From Sipunculus nudus (taxonomy: Eukaryota > Annelida > Sipuncula > Golfingiida > Sipunculidae): DNA of 64,000 nucleotides. Below the pieces are notes generated by a model that saw only the letters and a list, made by a program, of their open reading frames with translations, had not been told where the DNA came from and did not search any database. This document shows, one piece after another, positions 1 to 8,957 of the stretch. The position numbers and the translations under genes are program-made. Location of the stretch: positions 647,001 through 711,000 of the forward strand of contig JAPPUL010000089.1 in assembly GCA_026874595.1 (NCBI GenBank), written 5' to 3'. Position 1 is the stretch's first letter, and the number at the start of each line of letters is the position of its first letter.

Positions 1-711
1 TCCCAAAAAGAATTAGACGAAGCCTTGACTATAATAGGCACGCTTGAACCGATACCTGGGAGAGGCTTTTATAGTGAACAGACAAAATATATAAGCCCGG
101 ATGTAAAGATAGAGCACTCAAGTAAAGATATAGGTGGAGGATATATAATAACTCTAAACGATGGATATACGCCAAACATACGGATAAATGTAGAATATAA
201 AAGTTTACTAAATAGCAAAGATTTAAATGTAGATACAAAAAGTTATTTTAAGGAAAAGTATAATGAGGCAAAATTCTTAATAACAAGTATAGAGAAGAGA
301 AAAGAGACTATGCTTAAGGTGATGGAACAGCTTGTAATGTTGCAGGACGATTTTTTTAAAAAAGGAGCAAGATATTTAAGGCCGCTGATATTGAAAGATA
401 TAGCAGAAAGAATAAATATGCATGAATCAACGGTAAGCCGTGTTGTGTCAAATAAGTATGTCGAAACTCCTTGGGGTATATATGAGTTAAAATACTTGTT
501 TTCAGGAGGGATAGGAAAGGGAAGTAATATAATATCAAGCCGTAGTATAAAAGAAGTGATAAAAGGGATTATAGCGAATGAAGGGACAAAAGAGAGTTTA
601 AGTGATCAAAAGATAGCAGAGATTTTGAAGAAACAAGGTATAGAGATAGCACGTCGGACGGTTTCAAAATATAGAAAGAAGTTAAAGATAGAATCATCGT
701 ATAATAGGTAG
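1..711 (+). CDS. rpoN: RNA polymerase sigma-54 factor RpoN (5' partial)
   Basis: This is the C-terminal part of sigma-54, which directs RNA polymerase to -24/-12 promoters and needs an AAA+ activator. The reading frame is open from base 1, so the N-terminal activator-interacting region lies upstream of the window. A helix-turn-helix is visible around LKDIAERINMHESTVSRVVS. The diagnostic RpoN box reads ARRTVSKYRKKL near the C-terminus. It is followed by hpf and ptsN, the classic rpoN-hpf-ptsN order of Gram-negative bacteria, which supports the call. I saw no convincing -24/-12 promoter near the genes in this window, so its local targets are unknown. Confidence 0.95.
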   Translation, partial: SQKELDEALTIIGTLEPIPGRGFYSEQTKYISPDVKIEHSSKDIGGGYIITLNDGYTPNIRINVEYKSLLNSKDLNVDTKSYFKEKYNEAKFLITSIEKRKETMLKVMEQLVMLQDDFFKKGARYLRPLILKDIAERINMHESTVSRVVSNKYVETPWGIYELKYLFSGGIGKGSNIISSRSIKEVIKGIIANEGTKESLSDQKIAEILKKQGIEIARRTVSKYRKKLKIESSYNR

Positions 712-773
712 AAATTATAAAAGGGAAGCTAATAAGGCTTAAAAAGAAATAAAAACAAATAAGGAGGGGTTAT

Positions 774-1553
774 ATGAACATATCGATAACAGGTAGACAT
801 TTGGAAGTGACAGAAGGGCTTAGAGAATATGTAAAAAAGAAAGTGAGTAAGTTAAAATATTATTTTGAACACATACTAAACGTGCACTTAATATTAGAAA
901 TAGAAAAGCTTGAGCATAAAGCAGAAGTAACATTACAATCGGATGAAAAGATATTCGTATGTGAAGTTAATACCCATGACATGTATAATTCGCTGGACAT
1001 ATTATTTGTAAAACTTGAGAGACAGATAGTAAGGAATAAAGAAAAGTATAAGCAAAGGAAGGGTAGGGGTGGAGGCCGAGAATTATTATCTGAGATAGGA
1101 GATGTTGAGTTTGTAGGAGTTAGAGAAGAAGAAGAGGGAGTAAAGATAACAAAGGTAAAGGAAGTTCCCGCAAAGCCAAAACGAGCAGTTGAGGCACTAC
1201 TTCAGCTTGGGTTAAACAGGCATAAATTTGAAATATTTAATAATGAAGATAAAAAGGGATTTCATGAAAGTATAGCTTTAATGGAAAAAGATAATACTTA
1301 TTCTTTGATAGAGAGGCGGAATGGTAGATGGGAAAGAAAAAATGTTAAATTGGAAGGAGAAAAGATGGAGTATGTAGGAACAAGTATATACGAGATAGAG
1401 GAACTAGATATAAAAAGAGCAATAGATAAAGTGTTAGAAAATCCAGTAGGCTATGTTATATTTAATGATCCTACAGAATACGGACTTAGTATAATATACA
1501 CAAGAAGTAATAAAAGTCTAGCATTAATAACATCTGGTGGCAGGGTGAATTGA
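774..1553 (+). CDS. hpf: Ribosome hibernation promoting factor, long form with doubled C-terminal domain
   Basis: Residues 1-95 are the ribosome-binding HPF/YfiA fold (start MNISITGRHLEV), which inactivates ribosomes in starvation. Long HPFs carry one C-terminal dimerisation domain that drives 100S ribosome formation. Here two successive segments resemble it, at residues about 138-180 (HKFEIFNN...YSLIE) and about 216-253 (GYVIFND...LALIT). The protein is therefore 259 residues, where long HPFs are usually about 180-230. The start is fixed by AAGGAGG at 761-767, seven bases upstream of the ATG. It lies between rpoN and ptsN, and its stop overlaps the ptsN start. The doubling is my reading of the pattern and was not aligned by computer. 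Confidence 0.9.
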   Translation: MNISITGRHLEVTEGLREYVKKKVSKLKYYFEHILNVHLILEIEKLEHKAEVTLQSDEKIFVCEVNTHDMYNSLDILFVKLERQIVRNKEKYKQRKGRGGGRELLSEIGDVEFVGVREEEEGVKITKVKEVPAKPKRAVEALLQLGLNRHKFEIFNNEDKKGFHESIALMEKDNTYSLIERRNGRWERKNVKLEGEKMEYVGTSIYEIEELDIKRAIDKVLENPVGYVIFNDPTEYGLSIIYTRSNKSLALITSGGRVN

Positions 1554-2026
1554 AGATAACAGATGTATTAATACCAGAAGCAATATCAGTTAACCTATCA
1601 AGCAAGACAAAAGATGAGGTTATAGAAGAGCTTGTTATGATGCTTTTTGTTTGTGCTCAGGATATATTATCAGATAAAGTTGCTAAAGATAAGCTAAGGA
1701 CGGCAATATTAGAACGAGAAAGCTTATCTAGTACGGGGATGAGTAATGGTCTTGCTATTCCGCACGCAAAAATTAGTGGAATAGATAGAATATTAATAGG
1801 AGTTGGAATATCTAAACAAGGTGTAGATTTTAATTCAGTAGACAAAGAAGTTGCTAAGATATTCTTTATACTGATATCCCCTAAGGAAGCAGGAGCAGAT
1901 CACGTAAAAGTGCTGGCACAAATAACACGTATTCTAAGAAAAGAAGAGGCAAGACAAGCTTTACTTGCATGTAATTCTAAAGAAGAGATTATAGCCTTTA
2001 TAAGCCAAAGAGAAGTACTTGTTTAA
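1550..2026 (+). CDS. ptsN: PTS nitrogen regulatory enzyme IIA (PtsN)
   Basis: This is EIIA-Ntr, the output phosphoprotein of the nitrogen PTS, which modulates potassium transport, nitrogen and envelope responses. The phospho-acceptor His72 lies in GLAIPHAK, the signature of the fructose/mannitol-type EIIA family, and the 158-residue length is typical. Translation probably starts at a TTG (1550) that overlaps the hpf TGA stop, giving translational coupling. The neighbours rpoN and hpf are the expected ones. No PtsP or NPr gene is in this window. Confidence 0.93.
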   Translation: MKITDVLIPEAISVNLSSKTKDEVIEELVMMLFVCAQDILSDKVAKDKLRTAILERESLSSTGMSNGLAIPHAKISGIDRILIGVGISKQGVDFNSVDKEVAKIFFILISPKEAGADHVKVLAQITRILRKEEARQALLACNSKEEIIAFISQREVLV

Positions 2027-2030
2027 CAAC

Positions 2031-2888
2031 TTAATAAATATCTACAATTTCATTATCTATTAATCTTGTGTTGCCTATATATACTGCAACTGCAATTAGT
2101 ATCTGCGGTGATGATATTAGATCATAAACTTCTTTTAGATCAGTTGTACTTACGATAGAAATATATTCTATTCTAGTTATTTTTTTTAAGGAAAGAGTAG
2201 AATGTATAATATTCTTTATGGTATCTACCTCTCTAATACCTTTTTTAATAGCGTTTTTACCAGCCAATATGCTTTTATAGATTATAGGTGCTAAATCAAG
2301 CTCTTTTTTGGTTAAATTTTTATTACGTGAACTTAATGCAAGTCCTCTATTATCCCGTACTATTGGCAGAATCCTTATATCAAGTCCTAAATTCAAGTCC
2401 TCAACAAGTGTTTTAATTATTATAGCCTGTTGATAATCCTTTTGCCCAAAATATGCAACTTTTGGTTTTACTATATTAAAAAGTTTTAAACATATAACGC
2501 ATACTCCCTCAAAATGTCCTTTACGATATGCACCACACAAGTTATTATCTAATTCTTTGACCCGTACATCTGTAAGAAAATCCCCTTGCGGATACATCTG
2601 TTTTGCTGAGGGATTAAATAAATATTGTACTCCTAGGCTCTTTAACTTTTGGATATCATTCTCAAGCTCTATAGGATAACTTTCAAAATCTTGACTTGAA
2701 TTAAACTGTTTTGGATTTACAAATATACTCACTAGCGTTTTAGCGTTTTCTTTTTTACTTTCTCGTATTAGTGAGATGTGTCCTTCGTGTAAGGCACCCA
2801 TCGTCGGAACAAAACCTATATCTATACCTGATGCAAGCATTTCTAAAGATATTTTGTGCATAATCGAAACACTTTTTATTATCTGCAT
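2031..2888 (-). CDS. panC: Pantothenate synthetase (pantoate-beta-alanine ligase)
   Basis: PanC condenses pantoate with beta-alanine using ATP, the last step of pantothenate (coenzyme A precursor) synthesis, in the cytoplasm. The sequence shows the N-terminal nucleotide-binding motif FVPTMGALHEGHISLI and the family motifs GQKDYQQA and LALSSRN. At 285 residues it has the usual length. It is the last gene of the minus-strand block, 19 bases after mqnC, and converges on ptsN with a 4-base gap. The adjacency to menaquinone genes looks like simple co-transcription. Confidence 0.95.
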   Translation of the reverse strand: MQIIKSVSIMHKISLEMLASGIDIGFVPTMGALHEGHISLIRESKKENAKTLVSIFVNPKQFNSSQDFESYPIELENDIQKLKSLGVQYLFNPSAKQMYPQGDFLTDVRVKELDNNLCGAYRKGHFEGVCVICLKLFNIVKPKVAYFGQKDYQQAIIIKTLVEDLNLGLDIRILPIVRDNRGLALSSRNKNLTKKELDLAPIIYKSILAGKNAIKKGIREVDTIKNIIHSTLSLKKITRIEYISIVSTTDLKEVYDLISSPQILIAVAVYIGNTRLIDNEIVDIY

Positions 2889-2907
2889 AACTCTATATTA
2901 GGTATAT

Positions 2908-4002
2908 TTATAATTCTACTTTCTCTTTTGGCATGTTTTTGTATATACTATCTCTTTTATATGGAGTGTATCCTGCATCGACTATTAGTTGCCTAAGTCT
3001 TTCCTCATCCATCTTAAATATTGTCCCCGATGCACTTACAACGTTCTCTTCAATCATTATCGAACCTAAATCATTTGCTCCAAAATGAAGCGATATTTGT
3101 CCAACTTCTGGACCTTGCGTTACCCACGAGCCTTGTATATTTTGGATATTATCTAGGTATAGCCTACTTAAGGCAAGCACTTTTAGATACGTTGTTGCGT
3201 TGCTTTTATTTGATTTTAGATTTGAATCTTTAGGCTCTTGATAAGTCCATGGTATAAATGCTGTAAAACCTTTTGTCTTATCTTGTAAACTACGTATCTC
3301 ATCAAAATGTTTAAGTATATCATCTAAAGTCTCAACATGTCCAAACATCATTGTCGCTGTTGTATAAAGCTTAAGATTATGTGCCTCCTCCATAACATTA
3401 AGCCACTCAGTTGCACTGCACTTTTTTTTACTAATTATTTCTCGTACCCGGTCTACTAGTATCTCAGCCCCACCACCAGGTATAGAATCAAGTCCTGCCT
3501 CCATTAACTCTGATATTACTTCTTTTATACTTAGTTTCTCAAGACGGCTTATATAAACTATCTCAGGCGGCGAGAATCCATGTATGTGTATTTTATAACT
3601 CTTTATATATCTTAGAAGCTCTTTATAGTAACCAAGCCTTAATGTAGGATTAAGGCCGCCTTGCATCAATATCCCTGTACCACCAAGTTTCTTTGTCTCC
3701 TCTATCTTTTTTCCTATAACTTCAAATGGCAATACGTAACCCTCATCTGAGCCCACCTTGCGGTAGAATGAACAAAAACTACAATCTGTTACACATACGT
3801 TTGTATAGTTTATGTTTCTGTCTACTATGTAGCTTGCTAGCCTATTATCTGTTTTATGCTCTCTTACGTATTTTGCAAGTTCACCAAGCTCAACTAAGCT
3901 TAATTTAGTATATATTTGTTTTGCTTCAAATATATTTATCCTTTCATGATTTAATATCTTTTTGACTATACTCTCTTCAGTTATACTTTCTTCTGTATCC
4001 AA
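2908..4002 (-). CDS. mqnC: Cyclic dehypoxanthine futalosine synthase (radical SAM, MqnC)
   Basis: MqnC is the radical-SAM enzyme that cyclises dehypoxanthine futalosine in the futalosine pathway to menaquinone. The radical-SAM cluster motif CX3CX2C is seen as CVTDCSFC, followed by the family signatures ILMQGGL and SIPGGGAEIL. It is a paralog of mqnE two genes upstream but has the MqnC-type motif (YTNVCVTDCSFCSFYR) where MqnE has NICELSCSFC. It is co-oriented with mqnE and mqnA. The later genes mqnB and mqnD are not in the window. Confidence 0.93.
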   Translation of the reverse strand: MDTEESITEESIVKKILNHERINIFEAKQIYTKLSLVELGELAKYVREHKTDNRLASYIVDRNINYTNVCVTDCSFCSFYRKVGSDEGYVLPFEVIGKKIEETKKLGGTGILMQGGLNPTLRLGYYKELLRYIKSYKIHIHGFSPPEIVYISRLEKLSIKEVISELMEAGLDSIPGGGAEILVDRVREIISKKKCSATEWLNVMEEAHNLKLYTTATMMFGHVETLDDILKHFDEIRSLQDKTKGFTAFIPWTYQEPKDSNLKSNKSNATTYLKVLALSRLYLDNIQNIQGSWVTQGPEVGQISLHFGANDLGSIMIEENVVSASGTIFKMDEERLRQLIVDAGYTPYKRDSIYKNMPKEKVEL

Positions 4003-4048
4003 AATATATTTTTAGCCTCTCTAACACAATTTTTAATATGCTAAATAT

Positions 4049-4825
4049 CTAGTAATAATTTAAGCTTAGTAACTTATGTATATAATTTTCTTTGTATAAC
4101 ATATTTTGATATAATGTTATTGCTTGCTTTTTTTTCTCATCTAAACTAAAACTTATATTCTTGCTATAATAATAATATAAAAAGTCTTTATCTTCATTCT
4201 TTTGTTGTTCAACTACTTTATCTATGTTCTTAAGCCCTTCATCCCTAGATTTTAGTATGTCTTCTCGTAACTTATTATCTTTTATTGTACTTACCCATAC
4301 TGCAAATACAAATGGATAGCCTGTCCATTCACGCCATATTGAGCTTAAATCAAAATATTTGCTATTCTCTTCTTTATGATGTATAGCATTATCTCCTATA
4401 AGAAGGTATGCGTCGTAGTGTTTTCTGTTTGATATTATATATTTACTGCTTTCTATACTATATTCACATTGTAAGTTATAATATTGTTTTAGGATGAGCT
4501 TTAACAAATGTAGAGCGCTTAATGAACTCTTATCAAGGGCTACATGCTTTATCTGTTTTAATCTCTTATTCTGAAAGCATAGCACAGAACCAGATCTATT
4601 CTCTGCGGATATCGATACCCCATCTATTATATTGCAAGCTCTATTATTTAATACCTCATAAATCGGAAGTAAAGCCAAGTCAAGCTTTCCATCACTATAT
4701 AACCTTGCCAGTTCTGAGGGTGTCCCTTCCAGCAAACTATATTTGTCTTTAAGCTCATATATAAGCGGTAATACATTTATATATGGGACCACACCTAGTT
4801 TTATTCCCTCTTTTATTCCTTGCAA
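4049..4825 (-). CDS. mqnA: Chorismate dehydratase MqnA
   Basis: MqnA dehydrates chorismate to 3-enolpyruvoyl-benzoate, the first committed step of futalosine-dependent menaquinone synthesis. It has a periplasmic-binding-protein-like fold. The family start GVVPYINVLPLIYEL and the motif LALLPIYEVL are visible, and the 258-residue length fits. It sits between mqnE and mqnC on the same strand with short gaps, which secures the assignment. The start has no strong Shine-Dalgarno sequence, so the first few residues are uncertain. Confidence 0.9.
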   Translation of the reverse strand: MQGIKEGIKLGVVPYINVLPLIYELKDKYSLLEGTPSELARLYSDGKLDLALLPIYEVLNNRACNIIDGVSISAENRSGSVLCFQNKRLKQIKHVALDKSSLSALHLLKLILKQYYNLQCEYSIESSKYIISNRKHYDAYLLIGDNAIHHKEENSKYFDLSSIWREWTGYPFVFAVWVSTIKDNKLREDILKSRDEGLKNIDKVVEQQKNEDKDFLYYYYSKNISFSLDEKKKQAITLYQNMLYKENYIHKLLSLNYY

Positions 4826-4856
4826 AGCCTCTCCTGCTCAACATATTTTTTTAGAT

Positions 4857-5957
4857 TTAATTATTTACTATGTTATAATAAGCATCTCTTTCTACCGCCT
4901 CTTTTCCAACATCTTTTATTAAGCTTATTATCTGTTCTTTTTGCATTATCATAGGACTTTCTGCTCCCGCTGCATGCATTATCTTTTCAGATAATACTGT
5001 TCCATCAAAATCATCTGCCCCATAAGAAAGTCCTATCTGTCCAACCTTCAGGCCAAGCGTTATCCAATAGGACTTTATATGTCTAAAATTATCTAAGAAT
5101 ATACGCGATATTGCTATAGTTTTAAGTTCATCTATTGCACTCGTTCTATTACCCCGTAAAGCATTATTCTCTGGATGGTAGGTTAATGGTATGAAGCTCA
5201 TAAAACCCTCTGTTTTGTCTTGTAATAACCGCAGTTCTTCCATATGGGAAAGCCTATCTTCTTTGCTCTCTATATGACCAAATAACATAGTTGCGTTGCT
5301 TCTTATCCCCATTTTGTGGGCTGTCTCATGTATCGAAAGCCATTCCTCTCCCGTTATCTTATCGTCGCATATCTTTTTTCTAACCTCTTGTGCAAATATC
5401 TCTGCACCCCCTCCCGGTATCATTCTAAGACCTGCTTCCTTTAACTTCTCAAGTACTTCTTTTATACTCATTTCGTAGCGTTTAGAAAAATACGATAGCT
5501 CTACTGCTGTGAAAGCTTTTATTACCACATCAGCATTTATATTATGTATTGTTGATAGCATATTTAGGTAGTAAGCAAATTCTAGGTTCTTATTTAAACC
5601 CCCTACTATATGTAGTTCTTTTATTCCAAACCTATCATATTCTAAAAACCTCTCCTTTATCTGTGCTTCACTCATTACATACGCTTTCTTTTGACTCTCT
5701 TTTGCTCCAAATGAACAAAAGCTACATGATAATTCACATATGTTTGAATAGTTTATATGTCCATTTAATACATAATATATGTTTTGTCCGTTATATTTAT
5801 TTTGTATGTGAGATGCAAGCTTTCCTAGTATTTGTAGATCTTTTGTCTCGTATAGTATAAGCCCTTCTTCTTTACTTATACGCTCACCTTCACATACTTT
5901 CTCGCATATTAGTTTAAGTTCCCTTGGAAGCTTAAGCCCTGCTGTTAGTATTGCCAC
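4857..5957 (-). CDS. mqnE: Aminofutalosine synthase MqnE (radical SAM)
   Basis: MqnE joins 3-enolpyruvoyl-benzoate to SAM-derived adenosine, giving 6-amino-6-deoxyfutalosine. The N-terminal signature NGHINYSNICELSCSFCSFG contains the CX3CX2C radical-SAM cysteines. MIPGGGAEIF and GHIESKEDR follow, as in the MqnE family. It is 366 residues long, as expected, and leads the mqnE-mqnA-mqnC run. Together these three genes mean the organism makes menaquinone without the Men pathway. Confidence 0.93.
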   Translation of the reverse strand: MAILTAGLKLPRELKLICEKVCEGERISKEEGLILYETKDLQILGKLASHIQNKYNGQNIYYVLNGHINYSNICELSCSFCSFGAKESQKKAYVMSEAQIKERFLEYDRFGIKELHIVGGLNKNLEFAYYLNMLSTIHNINADVVIKAFTAVELSYFSKRYEMSIKEVLEKLKEAGLRMIPGGGAEIFAQEVRKKICDDKITGEEWLSIHETAHKMGIRSNATMLFGHIESKEDRLSHMEELRLLQDKTEGFMSFIPLTYHPENNALRGNRTSAIDELKTIAISRIFLDNFRHIKSYWITLGLKVGQIGLSYGADDFDGTVLSEKIMHAAGAESPMIMQKEQIISLIKDVGKEAVERDAYYNIVNN

Positions 5958-6026
5958 TTTATATTACCCCTTTTATTCATATTAATATATTAATTAATAT
6001 ATGGCAACTTCCTTAGTTATAGCTTA

Positions 6027-6557
6027 TTAGTTATAGCTTATTAGCGTTGTTAGCTTTAGCTTCGGAAAAGATTTGTTTATCTTTTCACGCCCACCCAAAA
6101 ATAAAAGCTCTGCAATACTCCCTATCCCTACAACTTTTACATCTTTTATCTGCATTACAAGCTTTATCATCGCCTCAAGAGTACCGCCTGTTGCAATAAC
6201 ATCATCTATTATTAACACTCTGTCTCCTTCAACAACTGCGTCTTTATGCATTGTTAGTTGATCATAGCCATATTCAAGCTCGTAACTCTCTTCAAGTACA
6301 GCTGCTGGTAATTTCCCTTTCTTTCTAATCGGGATGAAGCCTGCTCCTATATTATAGGCTATTGGGCTACCCATTATAAAGCCTCTTGCCTCCGCTGCCA
6401 CTACCTTCGTCACTCCATCATCTTTATATTCGTCTGTTAAAAGGTCTATCGACTTCTTTAGTGCTTCGCCTTCTTTCCATAATGTTGTTAGATCTTTGAA
6501 GGATATCCCTTCCTTCGGAAAGCCTTCTATTGTCCTTACGTAGCTTTTTAAATCCAT
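6027..6557 (-). CDS. apt: Adenine phosphoribosyltransferase
   Basis: Apt converts adenine and PRPP to AMP. The PRPP-binding loop VLIIDDVIATGGTLEA and the AEARGFIMG motif are both present, and the 176-residue length is standard. It lies just upstream of mqnE on the same strand. Aminofutalosine hydrolysis (MqnB-type nucleosidase) releases adenine, so a salvage enzyme fits this operon, although apt is also an ordinary housekeeping gene. A short direct repeat (ttagttatagctta, twice) covers its last codons and stop near 6013-6042. Confidence 0.93.
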   Translation of the reverse strand: MDLKSYVRTIEGFPKEGISFKDLTTLWKEGEALKKSIDLLTDEYKDDGVTKVVAAEARGFIMGSPIAYNIGAGFIPIRKKGKLPAAVLEESYELEYGYDQLTMHKDAVVEGDRVLIIDDVIATGGTLEAMIKLVMQIKDVKVVGIGSIAELLFLGGREKINKSFPKLKLTTLISYN

Positions 6558-6560
6558 TTC

Positions 6561-7589
6561 TTACTTTTTTACCCCTATATATTTTTTAGGATTTTGGAGT
6601 TTATTTCCTTCAAATATATATAAATTAACCTCAAGAAATCGACTATTTTTACTTTTTATCGCTATTACAGCTTTTTCTCTAACATTATCCCCTTGCGAAA
6701 CATTAGATATTATCCCTTTTGAGGTGTACACCGTTATTAAATCATTCTTTGGATTTCTTATTATTATTGTGTTAGCTCCTCTAAATCTTTCTACAAATGT
6801 TACTTCGCCGCCCATTATTGCTCTTAATTTAGTATCAGAAAACCTTACCCTTATACTACCATTAAATATATTCTTCTCAACCCCTCTGCCTATTCCATAA
6901 CCGCGTAATACCTCAGATACATTATTTAAGCTAAATTTAGACCCCTCATTTATTTTATTTACTTTATCTACTATATTTAGGTAACGCCTGAGCTGACCTT
7001 TATCTCTTTCTTTATTTCCCTCTTTCTTACTTTGCTCTTTGTTTTGCTTTGACTCTTTTATCTGCTCTATCGCTTTTACTCTTGGCTTATATAGCCGTTT
7101 AGCTCCTACTTTTAAATACTCTCCTCTACGTATTTTCCCTCCTCTTAACTCGTTAAGTTTTAAAATACCATCTACACTAACTCCATATTTACGTGATATA
7201 GACCATAGCGTCTGCCCTAACTCCACCCTGTGATAGATATATTTATCTTCTAAACCCTCATTTAAACCTTCATTTAAACCCTCATTTAAACCCTCATTTA
7301 AACCCTCATTTAAACCTTCATTTAAACCCTCAGCAATATCTGAATCTACATCTAGTTTAAGCTCATAGCCCATTTTAAGCAATTTGTTTTTTAATCCAGG
7401 ATTTAAACTGTATATCTCCTCATAGCTTAAGTTATAGCGTTTGCTTATCCAGTATAATGTTTGGCCCTTTTTAACTTTGTGTTTGATTATTTTACTATAG
7501 ACTGTCGGCAGGATTGCCAGTTGCAGTATTATACATATTGCATATAGTTTAAGCGTTCTTATCCTTCTTTGCGTCCTTTGCGTCCTCAT
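6561..7589 (-). CDS. Envelope protein with two LysM domains and a degenerate M23/LytM domain
   Basis: The 342-residue protein has an N-terminal membrane or signal segment (about 12-32), then LysM domain 1 (HKVKKGQTLYWISKRYNLS) and a linker of seven 4-residue EGLN units. LysM domain 2 (HRVELGQTLWSISRKYGVS) follows, and the C-terminus has an M23/LytM-like fold. LysM modules bind peptidoglycan. The catalytic histidines of M23 peptidases are missing: the HxH position reads as LEVNLYI. It therefore probably acts like NlpD or EnvC, activating an amidase rather than cutting the wall. It lies 3 bases upstream of apt. Two short direct repeats lie over its start codons. Confidence 0.75.
   Translation of the reverse strand: MRTQRTQRRIRTLKLYAICIILQLAILPTVYSKIIKHKVKKGQTLYWISKRYNLSYEEIYSLNPGLKNKLLKMGYELKLDVDSDIAEGLNEGLNEGLNEGLNEGLNEGLNEGLEDKYIYHRVELGQTLWSISRKYGVSVDGILKLNELRGGKIRRGEYLKVGAKRLYKPRVKAIEQIKESKQNKEQSKKEGNKERDKGQLRRYLNIVDKVNKINEGSKFSLNNVSEVLRGYGIGRGVEKNIFNGSIRVRFSDTKLRAIMGGEVTFVERFRGANTIIIRNPKNDLITVYTSKGIISNVSQGDNVREKAVIAIKSKNSRFLEVNLYIFEGNKLQNPKKYIGVKK
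7249..7332 (-). repeat. 12-bp tandem repeat (about 7 copies) encoding EGLN units
   Basis: On the + strand the unit is tttaaaccctca with a few c/t changes. Seven copies encode (EGLN)6-EGLE inside the LysM protein. Copy-number change would keep the frame and only lengthen or shorten the linker between the two LysM domains. Confidence 0.95.
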
Positions 7590-7687
7590 ATTTCTAAAAG
7601 CGCCCCCTCTTTCTTTTTTTTTACTCTCCTTCCTTTGCTTCTTTGCTCTATTCGGCTTTTAGAATACGTAATTTAAATCTTAACATC

Positions 7688-8605
7688 CTATTTTATTTGT
7701 TTCCTTATCTCATATAAACCTATTCCCGTTGCAACCGACACATTCAATGACTCGATATTTCCTAGGTTCCTTATCCCTACAAGAAAATCACAGCTTTCCT
7801 TAATTAATCTCCTAATCCCTAAACCCTCAGAACCAACTACTAATACCACTCGTCCAGAAAACTCTACCTCATCAAGCATAACTTCTCCTCCTACATCAAG
7901 ACCATATACCCAAAAGTTTTCTTCCCGCTTTAAGTAATCTAAGCTCCTTTTTAAATTTGTTACCTCTATTATCGGAACATAATATGCTGCTCCACTTGAT
8001 ACCTTATATACTGTTGAACTCAATTTGGCCGACTTGTCTTTTGCTAGTATGAGGCCATCTCCTCCAAAATGTTCTATGCTTCTTAGTATTGCTCCTAAAT
8101 TATGTGGGTCTTTTATTCCATCTAATACCGTAAGTAGAGTAGGGGGATTGTCTTTTCTCTCTTTTATATAGCTCTCAAGCGATTTGTATATGTTTTTCTT
8201 TTTAATGCGTGCGCTAATATCATGGCTTTTACCATGTTCATCTACAAAACCAGATACCCCTTTCTCAACTATATTTATTCCTCTTGCTTCACAAAGCTTT
8301 ATAATATCTAGTATGCGACGTGACTTAAAGCCTAAAGCCCCTTTTCTACTATAATCCTTATCATAATCACGATTATTTAATTTTGGCTGCTTTTTTGGCC
8401 GCTTTTTTGATTTTGTAGTATTTAATTTATTCTTTTTTGTGGGAGACCCTTTTGTAGTAGGCCCTTCTGTGGTAAGCCCTCCTGCGGGAGGACCCTCCAG
8501 TCCCGATAGCCTACCCTCAACGACTTCTACTCTCTCTATCCATGCTTTGCTTAGGATTGCCTCGCGGACCGCATGTATTCCGTATACTTTTACATCTTCT
8601 AACAT
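7688..8605 (-). CDS. rlmB: 23S rRNA 2'-O-methyltransferase, TrmH/SpoU family (RlmB-like)
   Basis: This is a SpoU-class methyltransferase, expected to methylate a 23S rRNA guanosine. The N-terminal substrate-binding domain starts VYGIHAVREAIL. The SPOUT motifs LDGIKDPHNLGAILRS, VVGSEGLGI and NIESLNVSVATGI form the deep-knot SAM site. An unusual low-complexity basic insert of about 55 residues (Thr, Lys and Pro rich) interrupts the N-terminal domain at about 36-90, which makes the protein 305 residues where about 245 is usual. The exact rRNA target cannot be read from the sequence. Confidence 0.88.
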   Translation of the reverse strand: MLEDVKVYGIHAVREAILSKAWIERVEVVEGRLSGLEGPPAGGLTTEGPTTKGSPTKKNKLNTTKSKKRPKKQPKLNNRDYDKDYSRKGALGFKSRRILDIIKLCEARGINIVEKGVSGFVDEHGKSHDISARIKKKNIYKSLESYIKERKDNPPTLLTVLDGIKDPHNLGAILRSIEHFGGDGLILAKDKSAKLSSTVYKVSSGAAYYVPIIEVTNLKRSLDYLKREENFWVYGLDVGGEVMLDEVEFSGRVVLVVGSEGLGIRRLIKESCDFLVGIRNLGNIESLNVSVATGIGLYEIRKQIK

Positions 8606-8624
8606 TTAAAAGTACATTTAAAAG

Positions 8625-8957
8625 CTAATTTAGCACACTCTTCTCTATCGATATCCGGTTCCATATAGTCTCGTATATCTTATGTCCTGGACTTATATTC
8701 TCGAATTTTACCCAGTTCCCTTCTAGATCATAATATACTTTTATATACCATCTATTGCTTAGCCCTATTGCTGATTCTGATTTTAACAGATTTATAAATA
8801 TTATATGCCTACTATTCTTTTCACTTTTATATGAAAAGGCTTCATAATACTTTATTTCTAAATTTCTATCATTATGACTATATATTAATGCTATAGTTAT
8901 ACATACTAACACTAGCGTTAATACTATTAGCCTAACTCGCCTCATAAAGCTCCCCAA
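8625..8957 (-). CDS. Small membrane-anchored protein of unknown function
   Basis: I do not recognise this 110-residue protein. It has a basic N-terminus (MRRVR at residues 5-9) and one hydrophobic helix (about 10-25), then a soluble part of about 80 residues with the pattern RWYIKVYYDLEGNWVKF. It is probably anchored in the inner membrane with the C-terminus outside. Translation may start at Met5 rather than Met1. It lies 19 bases upstream of rlmB on the same strand, so the two are likely co-transcribed. Confidence 0.6.
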   Translation of the reverse strand: MGSFMRRVRLIVLTLVLVCITIALIYSHNDRNLEIKYYEAFSYKSEKNSRHIIFINLLKSESAIGLSNRWYIKVYYDLEGNWVKFENISPGHKIYETIWNRISIEKSVLN

